A stretch of DNA of 64,000 nucleotides. It comes from Tetraselmis striata. Lineage: Eukaryota > Chlorophyta > Chlorodendrophyceae > Chlorodendrales > Chlorodendraceae. Below, one piece after another: positions 10,528 through 20,156 of the stretch (positions are counted from its first letter, which is position 1; each line of letters starts with the position of its first letter). A model generated the notes under the pieces. The model saw only the letters and a list, made by a program, of their open reading frames with translations. It was not told the DNA's origin and searched no databases. The position numbers and the translations under genes were made by a program. Where the stretch lies: assembly GCA_006384855.1 (NCBI GenBank), contig VCJN01003300.1, forward strand, positions 1-64,000, read 5' to 3'.

Positions 10528-11976
10528 ATGGCGGCTCAACCATCCGCCTTTCTTACAACCCCATCTCTGCGCTCGTCGGCTGTTACACTACGTGTTACAA
10601 CCGGTTCGCAACGACCAAGTTTCGCGCGTGTACGTTACGCACGGGACAGGCGCTACGAGCGCGAAGGGCGCGCGGGGCGGCCCTCTTACCTGAACCTAGC
10701 CCCGCAAACCCGTACTGGAACTACTGCAAACCCGTCCAGCAACTACCGGCCAACCGCCGGGAACCTAACTGCTGCTGCCGAGTACTTTGCAAACAGTAGT
10801 CGCAGCTCTGGAACTCTGTCAGTAAAACGACGCACTTACGTAATCGACGAGCCCGCAGCTATCGCTCCATGGGCTGCGTCACTGCGATCTCGGCTGCAGG
10901 ACGCGTTCGGCTCAGACGAGCTAGGCCAGCGGACGCTGGACCTGCTCTCCAGCTCCCTCAGCGCGCAGACCCTCAAGAGCTACGCCGGCAGACTGTCTCA
11001 GTTCGCTGAGTTCTGCCACGACTCCGAGAACATCAGCCCGCTGGAAGCGACTACTGCTACTGTTGTTCGGTACGTTGCCTGGATCGGGGAGCGAGGGCAC
11101 ATCGCAGCTAAGTCGCTGCAGCCCTACCTGTCTGCCATCAACACCTTCTTCGAGCTGCACAACCTCGTCCCGATCGCCAAGGACAGCCTACACCTCACTT
11201 CGGCAAGGCGTGGGTTAATGTTGCGGCAGCGCCGACTGGACGCTGCCCCTCTGCGTGTCCCTCTGCCTGCGGATGTAGCTTACCGCTTCGTCTCAAAGGC
11301 CGAGCTAATTGTGTCTGCTCCTTACCCAGAGTCCCACCTCGACTACCGAGCCCTCTTGGCCTCGGTTGTCAACTTCCTTTTCTTTGCCAGGGGCCTTACT
11401 GGCGTCTCCTGTCGAGTGCAAGATGTGCATGTCGACACCTACAACATCACCCTGCAGATCTACCGCGAGAAGGGTCGCGCTGGCCGTTGGGGACCCGACG
11501 ACCTGCGCGTACTTCTCCTTCCAGTGTCCGAGCACCCTCGAGTGGCACGACTCTTGCGCTACTTCATCGACAACGTCCAGTCTGTCCCCCTGGTTACTGT
11601 TGGCTTGGCTGCCTCCAACTTCTGGGCTGTCAATGTGGCTGAGCAGTCAAAACCTTGGACTGCGGCTACGATGTCAGACTGGTTGTCTACAGCAGTCAAC
11701 CTAGTCAACGCTGCCCCTCCTGCTGGCACTTCCTGGACTTCCCACAGTCTACGCAAGGGCGCAGCCTCTGCAGCAAACGCCATCGGAGCGCCACTGTCCC
11801 ACATCCGCTACCAAGGCGGTTGGGCCACTAACTCCGATGTCGTTCTGGACTACATCGACCCCAACGTTCTTCCTTCTCCTGGCGCGTGGTTCTTCTTTGG
11901 ACACATTGCCCCCCTCCGCCACTTCCAAGTCCAACAGGACTCCGCAGCGGTGGCCTTCCCAGTGCCTCCTTCATGA
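10528..11976 (+). CDS. Tyrosine recombinase of the young element
   Basis: This predicted 482-residue protein is open from the ATG at 10528 to TGA; the frame stays open further upstream but without an ATG. It has an N-terminal SAM-like core-binding part (LSAQTLKSYAGRLSQFAEFC, VVRYVAWIGERGHIAAKSLQ). The catalytic domain shows the family's residues in order: Arg in FFARGLTGVS, Lys in YREKGRAG, the H-x-x-R box in SHSLRKGAASAANAIG, a Trp in the second H/W position (YQGGWATNSD) and the nucleophile Tyr in VVLDYID. It would cut and rejoin DNA through a 3'-phosphotyrosine link, moving the element by site-specific recombination. Close relatives in this window are the older copy (3.5-6.6 kb) and fragments at 19.2 and 26.5 kb. 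The complete set of catalytic residues and the identical terminal repeats suggest it was active recently. Confidence 0.88.
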   Translation: MAAQPSAFLTTPSLRSSAVTLRVTTGSQRPSFARVRYARDRRYEREGRAGRPSYLNLAPQTRTGTTANPSSNYRPTAGNLTAAAEYFANSSRSSGTLSVKRRTYVIDEPAAIAPWAASLRSRLQDAFGSDELGQRTLDLLSSSLSAQTLKSYAGRLSQFAEFCHDSENISPLEATTATVVRYVAWIGERGHIAAKSLQPYLSAINTFFELHNLVPIAKDSLHLTSARRGLMLRQRRLDAAPLRVPLPADVAYRFVSKAELIVSAPYPESHLDYRALLASVVNFLFFARGLTGVSCRVQDVHVDTYNITLQIYREKGRAGRWGPDDLRVLLLPVSEHPRVARLLRYFIDNVQSVPLVTVGLAASNFWAVNVAEQSKPWTAATMSDWLSTAVNLVNAAPPAGTSWTSHSLRKGAASAANAIGAPLSHIRYQGGWATNSDVVLDYIDPNVLPSPGAWFFFGHIAPLRHFQVQQDSAAVAFPVPPS

Positions 11977-12054
11977 CTTGGCGCTACCCCTTCTCCGTCA
12001 ATCCACCGCTCTCTACGTTCGCTCAAGACTGGCAAAACCAGACTCAACTTTGAA

Positions 12055-12241
12055 ATGATCTAAACTAGTTTATGGGGTTTCCATCCTTGACCTAACCGCT
12101 TTTCAGCTACAAGTGCTGCGCAGTGGTACGGGAACTAGTAACTGTTGTTGCGCCCTTGTTGGGTGCAGCACGAGTAGACATAAAAGCAGCCAGAACAGCT
12201 GAGCCTGCCATCTTCCAGTTTTCGCTGCGTTCCACGCAGCG
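12055..12241 (+). repeat. Right 187-bp terminal direct repeat
   Basis: It reads identical to 9152-9338. The flanking base run after it (ccccccctgactcc) is unrelated to the element interior, so this is the element's right boundary. Confidence 0.9.
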
Positions 12242-14456
12242 CCCCCCCTGACTCCGTTTTCCCTCCACGCTTTTCGCTAAACCTTCCTGCCAATTTCGGC
12301 TCTTGACCGTGTAAAACAGCCTGCGCGACCTTTTTGGCGGCTACCCTTTTACCAGTAGTTACCGTGCGGGATGCGGGCAGCTTTTAGGCGGCTTGCTCTC
12401 TTCATTTTTCAGCGGTGGATTTAGCGGTGGATTAGTAGCGCTACCGCTTTTAGCGGTGGATTTCTCACTGGCCTCGTTTTTGTATTTTGGCACCAGTTAT
12501 TACCTGCGCCGATTTTGGGCGGCTTCCTGTAGTATTGATCTTTTGGTAGCGACCTACTGCTTTCAGCGGTGGATTGGTTTTTTTCCCGGTGGATTTGTTA
12601 CTATACTATCCTTTTTGTAATTCACATGAGTTAGCGACTACATGTAGTTTGTAATCCTTACTGCTTTTCGCGGCGGTGGATTTGTTGGTGGTCTTTTTGT
12701 AATTCACACCAGTAGTTTTCCCATACTCAGCATACATATGTTGTAATATATTTACATTTTAAAAATACCAGTAAGGATTTTTTTTTACTGTAATTTTAGG
12801 TTTTTACTACTATTGAAACTCTACGGGAATATATCGGTACTTAAACGTATGTTTATCGTAATGTTTCGTCCATCCGTAAAGAGGGCTAATGTACCAGCAC
12901 ATCCTAATTCGGTCCGACGATATCGATCACCGCCAGCACTTCAAGGATTATTTTAAATAATTACATGAGCTATAGCAGCAGAAGGCGATATCGGAAATCA
13001 CCAAAATAAAAGGCAATCAGAACGCACTTCAAGGATTCATGTCTTTATTTATTGCGAGTGTGTAAATATCGTCGACAGCCGCGGCGCGCCGCTTGCGTCG
13101 TTTCGACGGCATCACGTCGTTCAAAATCGCGTCATCACGGGTCGGCGCAGCACAGCAGTGCACCACTCCGCCTTCGAGCACTGCCACTGGTCCAGTTGAG
13201 TGTGCAGAGCCACGCTCTCGCACGAAGCAGTGCAGTATACTCGACTCGCCTGTCGACAGGCTCTATAGCAGTCGCATGGGAGATACCGCCAGGCCGTGAA
13301 GAAATCAACACTGTGCCTGTACTCCCAGCAGCACACGTTATTCTCAGCGACGGAGGATGGTCGCCGGCTCGGCCGGCTTCCGCGGCGCGTTTTTCCCTGT
13401 TGGGGGGGCCTTCAGTGGGCGCTGTGGTGGCAGGTATGCTGGGCTTGAGGATATTTTCTCCCCACTCGAGTCCAGTATGTGGGGAGCACGTCAGTCGGCC
13501 GCCGGGCTCAATTATGGGAGAAGTGCGACACTGGCACTTATTTGGACCCAGGGGCGGAAAGAGGTTTCGCACGGAAGTTTTGAGTTGCTGTGGGAAACAC
13601 AGGCCCCTGTTCACCCTGAAAAACCACCAATTCGCACGTACGCGGACTCGCTGATGGGCGTGTTGGTAGTCGAAGTGCCCCCCCCCCCCCCCTAGCCGGC
13701 TCTCCCCCCGTGATGCAGAGGGCCTTCTCACCGGTTCCCATGTCTGACAGCAGGCAGAGACCAGGGCGTGCTTCGCACAGAGGGGCGCTTCAGTGCAACG
13801 CCTCTTCGGTCCGCACCGCGAGCGGCGGCGGCGGCGGCAAGCAGCCACTGCAAGCGATGTTCACGGGGATTGGGGTGGCTGTCTCTGCGACGGGTACGCT
13901 GGGCTTCAGTCCTGCAGTGGGCTCCGCGGTCGGGTTTGCATGGGCACATGGATTATTGCAAACTGCTCCTGCTTGCAATATCACGTGGAGGTGAAGGCGC
14001 ACACGTAACTGACCCTGATGGGTGTGCTCGCTGGCAGCCGGGCTGGCAGCCCTGGCCCCCATGCTCAGCTGCTCTCAGCCTGGTCTGAAGGCCATCTGCA
14101 AGGTCGCGAATGCTCTCCTTGGGCCAGGTGTCCCCCGCCCCCCCGCCCCTCCCCCTGCCTCCATTCCATTCCACCCCTTCCCCAAGACTCTGCTCATGCC
14201 TATGCCGGACTGTGGCAACACGCCCAATCACCGCAGCTGTACGCACACCCCCATAGCCTCTCCACCGACGCTATTTCTCACCACACCGCTGCTGCTGCCG
14301 GCACAGGGCTGGAAGTCTCCATAGAGTCGGCGTCGTTTTCGTGGATATCGCCGCAGTGGTGAGGCGCCCCAGCCTAAAAGTATGCATGCAGCCCCCTCCA
14401 CCCCCCCCATCCACCCCCTATCGTACGTGCCGCCGGGTGGAGACATGCTCTAAGCA
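12242..14456. other. No firm gene; AT-rich tract and possible 5' exons of the next gene
   Basis: From 12405 to 12700 a short motif close to agcggtggattt recurs about six times. The stretch 12600-13050 is AT-rich and gene-poor. From 13800 to 14110 some plus-strand frames look protein-like (for example LGFSPAVGSAVGFAWAHGLL, then LAALAPMLSCSQPGLKAICK). They may be 5' exons of the gene ending at 18164, but I could not fit their splice phases. A poly(C) run lies at about 13680-13692. Confidence 0.35.
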
Positions 14457-14839
14457 ATGCGTGGCCTGCTGCGATTTCCCATAAGGGTGAAGGGAATTGT
14501 CATCCGGGACTCCAGGAGTGCATCCCCTGCAGCAGAGCAGCGGACGTACGTGACCATTGACGAAGTTGCACTGCGCCATGGGCTGTTTCGCATGGCATTC
14601 GCAGGTGGGCTCTTCCTCTGTCCCTCAACAGGGAGTCCCTGCCCTCACGCTACCCGCCCATACTCCCAAGCCCCACATACTGAGGGATGGCCGATAGCGC
14701 TCTCCAGCTCCCCGGTGTGGAAGCATGTCTCAGGCGCTACTGTGATTGTGCTCTTCACAATGCAGGGAAGAAAGAGGTTGTGGTAGCTGGACTAATCATC
14801 GATCCAGCCATGGATAAAAGTGGCAGCATGGTACGCACC

Positions 14840-14871
<32 letters not shown>

Positions 14872-14888
14872 GCCCGGCGGCTCTGTCT

Positions 14889-14928
<40 letters not shown>

Positions 14929-17900
14929 GTGTGTGTATATATGTACGTGTACATACATATGTATATATATACATGGATGGATATGTATAACGTTTATGTG
15001 TCTGCTTCATTTATTTGTAGCGGTTTGTGGTGTCAGTGACTGGCTTTTCTTGATTGAGAGGAGCATCCCAGAGAAGCATATCCGTGCAATTGCGAGGCCG
15101 TTGCTCTGACAGGCATCGCCACGAACGCAGTCCCTCCTCGCAGTGGCACTGTCTCGATCGCGGATTAGTAGCCTGCCAGTGGGCCTGTCAGCATCCACCA
15201 AGGACCAGCTAGCAGCCATCAAGCGGAAGGCGGAGAATGCGGCGTCGCCGATGGAGGTCTGTGCGGAGCAAGCCCCCGTCGTTTTCCGGTTGATGGCTGA
15301 TACGGACGCAGGGCGCTCTGCCGTGCACGAGGGTGCCATCTGGCTGCCCATGGAGGCCTCAGACCTATTCGGAGGTGTCTCCCCAACACCGACAACGCTG
15401 CCGTGAAGGAAGAAAGTCCACGCGAGTATCACACACTTGAAATTCGGCAAGAGGCCAGTTCTGCGCCGCTGAGCCGCATGACTGAGCCAATACGGCCCCG
15501 CATGTTGCCGCCCGGCAGGACCGGTCTCTGTGCACTGCTGCCTTGGGGTCACGGACACGGGGCGCACGATAGAGGCAGGCGATGAAGAGGGTGAGGGTTT
15601 GCCTCCCCCTGGGTCCGGTCGCGCCACGAGCGAGCGCGCCATGGCAGGTATGTGCGGCATGAATGCGAGCGTGCGCCGACGACACTGCGAACCCCTTGCC
15701 TCCATCACTGTCCTCCGCAGTGTGCGTTGTCCAGCTCCACTGACAACGATGGGGGTGATGTCGGCGCGTGATTGGTGCGTGGTTGTGCGTGCCAGAGCTG
15801 GCTGGAGATGCAGGCAACGGTGTGCAGCTGCTGCTGGCGACGCTAAAGGCCAGGGCCGCGTCCGCCACAGCAAGCACGCAACCAAAGGCATCCAGGCCAG
15901 TAGCCGCTGCCATCGAGTCGAACAACCTGAGGATGGATGTGCTCGGCTGGGTGCATGAGGTGAGGCTGTCACCCCTCAAATCGACACAGCTTCCCGTCTA
16001 AACCGCTGATGGGAGTGCGATGAGGGCATTGTTCTGCCTGCTGGTTCTGTGCGTTTTGCCATGCATCCAGGTGGTGTGCCATCCCTCCTTCTGTGACATT
16101 GGCCGCCAATATGCTGTACCCATGCGTTGGGTTCGCTGTATACCATCGTTCTTACCACTCGTAACGATAGATCAACTATACCTATCATCAGCAAAAAGCT
16201 CATGAAGCTGCCAATTCCTGTGAGGGAATTTATCCAACTACTTAAGAGTAATCAAAAGCCGCGCGAATACTGTGACTCGATGTTCCAAACCAGATCACTG
16301 TTTATGGGCCCCGCCCATCCAATTACATGCCCCCACGGGTTTTCGCCCTTGACGCCCGTTCTTCCGCTGGCCGTGCAGGACGGGGGGCTGGAGCTCGCGC
16401 AGCCCGCGCGCGTAACGGCGGCGCTCTCCCCCGCGCCCGTCCGCCGAGCACTGGCGCGCATCAGCCCCCTGCTCGGCAGCACCATGCCCTCCGGCGAAGA
16501 GGGGCACCACGCCGCGCATCCGGACTCGTTCTTGAACCTCCAGCTTGCGCCGGAGCGAGGCGAGGACAACAGGCTCCTGGTGCCCAGCAGCGCATACGAC
16601 ATCCTGCTGGAGCCGCTGAAGCTGGTGAGTCCCCTGCTCCTTATCATCCATGCAAGCTGTCAGATGAGCTCAGCCTCGTACCGTGAATGCATATGTGCTG
16701 TCTCACTGACACCCGCCCCGTGATGCTGGATTGCAGAGCCTGCGGCGCAGCGCACTGCTGGACAATTTGTTGCAGCTGATGGAGAAGAATCCGAACCGGA
16801 GCGAGATCGTCCCCGCGTGGCTCGCACAGTCGCGGGTGCGTGCAGGCCTCTGTGCCGACTCTTTCTATGCAGTGGGCTCTGCTGGCTGCACTGGACCCTG
16901 ATGGCCTGTTGCTGATGGTGGGCTCGCGATGCTCAGGTGAAGGTTGGCGTGGATGGCAGCGTTCGGATGGATCGCGCCGACATGCAAATAGCAGGTGCGC
17001 TGGTGCGGGTGGCACTGCTGCCATGCTGCTGCTGTGGTACGCCTAAAGATGTGTGCACGGATAGATCAGGCTTCTCCCCTTGCTTCTGGATAATCCTTGT
17101 GTCTAGATTGAACATATATAAGCATCTAATATGTGTAAGGATAAAGTGGTAGCACAGTAGTACGATCCTGCTTTCATGTGGATGTGTATGTGTATGCGCG
17201 TGTGCTCATTCTGTCCAGTGTGCATCCATCTGCATACTCATGGAGCGTGTGTCCGTGTTCGCCTGCAAATTTGGCAGGTATGCACGTGTGCACCTGGGGC
17301 AAGTACGACCCAACCGCGGGGCTGGACGTGTCCCTCGGGCTCCCCACCGCCACCATGGTCCGGATTCTGAACGAGAAGGGGCTGAAGCTGAAGCGGATGC
17401 ACCCGGACTACGTCTTCCAGATCCAGGTCAAAGGTATATATACATACAGCGCATTGATGACCCCGTCGTGGACGGCAGCTCGTGTCATGCTCAGCGGCTG
17501 CATGGTAGCCCATTGTTTTACACCTTTCGCTCCGCAACGCTTCGTCTCCTCTGACATGTGTGGTAGCCATACGTGCGGCCGCAGTGGGATCTCCCGCTTG
17601 CACAGCACCGGCTCACTGCGCCCTCTGTGTGGGATGTGTGCCCAGGATCCTTGTCAAGGCCGTCAGTGGATTGGCGGAAAGCTTCCGCCGCGCTCATTGC
17701 ACTGGGGCTGAAGCTGCAGGCAGAGGGGCTGGCCAAGTCGTCTTCGGGGGTGTCTCGCATGCTGCAGGTGCGCGCTCCGCTACTAGCGCTACCGGGATGA
17801 CGACCCAATCATCCCCCCCTCTCCATTTTATGCTTGCATATGGCAGGAACACCCTGCTGCACACAGCCATGCATTGCAACCATTAAATTAGTCATGCCAG

Positions 17901-18164
17901 TGCTCTCCCTCCCCCAGCTCCCCACAGATACATGTCTCTTCTGCTGCTACACAGTCTTCCATTATTTTTTTGAAGTGACAGTGACACATGTGGCGGTGTT
18001 TTCCCCATCCGTGGTTGCACCTGCAGAGGCTGGCGCCGTTGACATCCGAGCAGCTCAACAACTGGCTGGCCAAGCTCACGACGGCGCCCACGCTGACCGT
18101 GGACCTGCCTTGGCTGGGCGATGGTAGTGAGGCTGAAGAAGCGAACTGGGGCGGTGCAACATGA
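14457..18164 (+). CDS. AsmA-like protein, multi-exon, 5' end unresolved
   Basis: Phase-consistent exons are 14457-14604, 14766-14830, 15131-15374, 15519-15647, 15796-15959, 16379-16624, 16737-16835, 16937-16994, 17278-17433, 17646-17767 and 18027-18164 (TGA), giving about 470 residues. Every junction keeps frame; for example VFQIQV+KG+SLSRPSVDW spans two exons. The pattern recalls AsmA-type proteins. An N-terminal part reads like 'x-G-hydrophobic-I-x-D-S, Y-x-x-I-D-x-V-x-L-R' (VKGIVIRDS, YVTIDEVALRHGL). The middle alternates short strands (NLRMDVLGWVHEDGGLELAQ). Near the C-terminus the motif VKGSLSRPSVDWRKASAALI is close to the AsmA 'GTL.xPxVDxxxA' signature. AsmA/TamB proteins are linked to lipid transport between membranes; that role is inference here. 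A membrane anchor is expected upstream of 14457 but not located. No other family is recognised. Confidence 0.6.
14893..14926. repeat. (TA)n microsatellite
   Basis: A TA run of about 17 units lies just after a poly(C) tract at about 14843-14871. Both are within an intron of the AsmA-like gene. Confidence 0.9.
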
Positions 18165-18232
18165 GTGATGTGCTCTGCGGCGTCGATAACGATGCGCTTA
18201 CCTTAGACAATTAATCATTGATTGTAATTCGC

Positions 18233-18237
18233 TTCGC
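18233..18237 (+). terminator. Putative TGTAA polyadenylation signal
   Basis: TGTAA lies 69 bases downstream of the stop codon at 18164, the usual spacing in green algae. Confidence 0.6.
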
Positions 18238-19149
18238 AGCGGATGTCGCTTTCGTTATGGATGCATGGAATCCATGTCGAATATAGTGGATACATATTAG
18301 TTACGGGAGTATCAGGTTCCTTCCCAGCTGATACTGCAACTGCCCAAGCTGAGCCGTGACGGTGAGTGTATGAATCATCTGTACATCTATTTGCTTTCAC
18401 CTCTTAACGTCTAGGACTTGCATAGTGCCGCATTCTTTTAGAAAACCCTGCTGCTATGAGCGCCTTGCCCACTCAGTGCCTTGAACAGGGGATAGAACAA
18501 TCATTAGAACGCTGACATCCAGGCTGCCGGAGCACGTGAATAGTCCTATTGAAGTACATCGAAAAAAGCATCGTGTCTACGAATGTCGGTGCGGTTATAC
18601 GAGGCTTGCCAGAGTGGAGCACTTTTCCCAAAAGTGTTTGGTATCGTGTGCCCTCGTAAACCGAAAGGGAGCAAAAAGGTGAATTTATTTACATTTACGT
18701 ATCTTCGTATGATAAGCGTAGTTTCACATATCAGAAAAGGTAAAATCGTAGCTGTACGCGCAAAATGTATGTGGCATTAAGTACGACTGCGTGGAGGATG
18801 CAACGCGAGGTGTACGAGGCCGGTGATGTGATGCATTTATGCTTCTATGATTGGCTGGTAAGATGAAACGGATGGATGTACTAAATTGAAATATCAAATA
18901 TCGATAGGTTTGCGCAGTGTCATTGTGATATGCACGCATAATGTGCTTCGACGAAATAATGACCCAAGTTGTGTTCGTGCTGATTTTATTTTTTGTAATT
19001 TTGATTGGTGTATATCATATGGCTTATTGAAAGTATGGCGGTTTCAGAGCGTCACTGCAAAATGGCAGGCGACTAGCCGACTATGCGCATGCGTTATTAA
19101 CGAAACAAACGAATTTAGTCACCGGGTCGCCCAGAAATATAGACCTCCC
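18238..19149. other. No gene recognised
   Basis: This is AT-richer intergenic DNA with only short frames. Nothing resembles an RNA gene or a known repeat apart from the recombinase fragment that starts after it. Confidence 0.45.
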
Positions 19150-19545
19150 AGAATTTAGTCTCGGCCAAGGCAACATGGGGTAGGGGGCAGACTGGACGTT
19201 GTCAATGAAGTGGCGCAGGAGACGGGCGACACATGGTTGCTCCGACAGGGGAAGGAGCAAAGCGCGTAGGTCGTCGGGGCCGCGCCGGCCCTTCTCGCGG
19301 TACACCTGCAGGGTGATGTTGTAGGAGTTGACGTGCACGTCCCGTGCTCGGCAGCAACCCACCAGTAAGCCCCGGGCAAAGAACATGAAGTTTACGACCG
19401 CGGGCCCGGATGTCGTACTGGAACTCGGGGGAGGACTTCAACAATTAACTCGGCACGCTTAACGAAAGAGTAAGCGATACCGGCAGGCCATGGGACGCGC
19501 AAAGCAACAACCTTCATGCAGCGTTGCCTGAGTAGCAGGCCATGA
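19150..19545 (-). mobile_element. Tyrosine-recombinase element fragment (fossil)
   Basis: This minus-strand stretch of about 400 bp matches the part of the young copy around 11240-11640 (peptides VHVNSYNITLQVYREKG and RLLRHFIDNVQS). It lacks the terminal repeats, the first coding region and the active-site end. It is a broken remnant that looks older than the 9-12 kb copy. Confidence 0.75.
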
Positions 19546-20156
19546 CGCGCGGCGGTGACACTGTGAGATTCAGATGTGACGTAAATGTGCCCTACTGGTG
19601 ACGAACGACGACATACGGGGACGATACGGGACGGACGAGGGACGTGGATTTCATACCCAGTAGCGACGACTATATATCGCGCGCGACCTGTAAAGTACTA
19701 TATGAATTTCTCGTTTCCATAATTTCATCAAATTGATATGCGCACGCGGGCTCGCGTGTCGCCCGCCGACGCGGAGCACCCGGGCTAAGTACAGGCGGAT
19801 GTACGCACTCATTGCACATCGCCGCACATCGCTGACCGCACATCGCTGACCGCTGACCCCGCGGTGTGCCGCGATGTGCGGCACGACGGGCGGAGGTGTG
19901 GGCGGATGTAGGTGGTACGGTAGGTGGTAGGCGGTAGGTGGTGTTCGTAGGTGCGCGTTTTAATGCAGCCGCCCTAACTGCTGATGATTGTGTAACGCCC
20001 CAGCACGCGCATGAAGTACGGGGTCGCCTCACGGTCACCGCCGCTCACCGTTGAATCAAGCGCGGACAGCCGCGCACTCGCATCTGTGTTGCCTGCCGGT
20101 GGTGGGTTACATCCACCCCAACTCTCAACCCCCGCCCCCCGCGCGCGGCAGCAGGC
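19546..20156. other. No gene recognised; local hairpin
   Basis: A cluster of gcacatcg repeats at about 19815-19850 faces an inverted partner (cgatgtgcggc at about 19870-19880), giving a local hairpin. Further on is a short ggtaggcggtaggtggt repeat around 19915-19940. No coding region is supported. Confidence 0.4.

Larger units (their letters stand above)
9152..12241 (+). mobile_element. Tyrosine-recombinase element, young copy
   Basis: The element is bounded by two terminal direct repeats of 187 bp (9152-9338 and 12055-12241) that read identical base for base, so the insertion is recent. Inside are a first coding region near 9452-10314 and a tyrosine-recombinase frame at 10528-11976. No reverse transcriptase, RNase H, DDE transposase or capsid region is present in the 2.7 kb between the repeats. 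The recombinase frame looks whole, while the first coding region appears broken at a small number of points. The element differs from classical LTR elements (no polymerase), from DIRS (no reverse transcriptase, no inverted ends) and from typical Cryptons (which lack long terminal repeats). It may be a reduced relative of one of these or a separate group. Confidence 0.85.

Noticed and set aside
9152-12241. LTR retrotransposon
   Set aside because: Direct terminal repeats are present, but there is no reverse transcriptase, RNase H, protease or DDE integrase; the enzyme is a tyrosine recombinase.
13135-13848. Minus-strand frame of 237 codons
   Set aside because: Cys/Arg-rich composition without conserved motifs; the G-tract-derived glycines and lack of splice signals suggest chance openness in GC-rich DNA.
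15007-15972. Long minus-strand open frame of 321 codons
   Set aside because: It lies antisense to phase-consistent exons of the AsmA-like gene, has shadow-like composition (Arg/Pro/Ser-rich) and no splice or family support.
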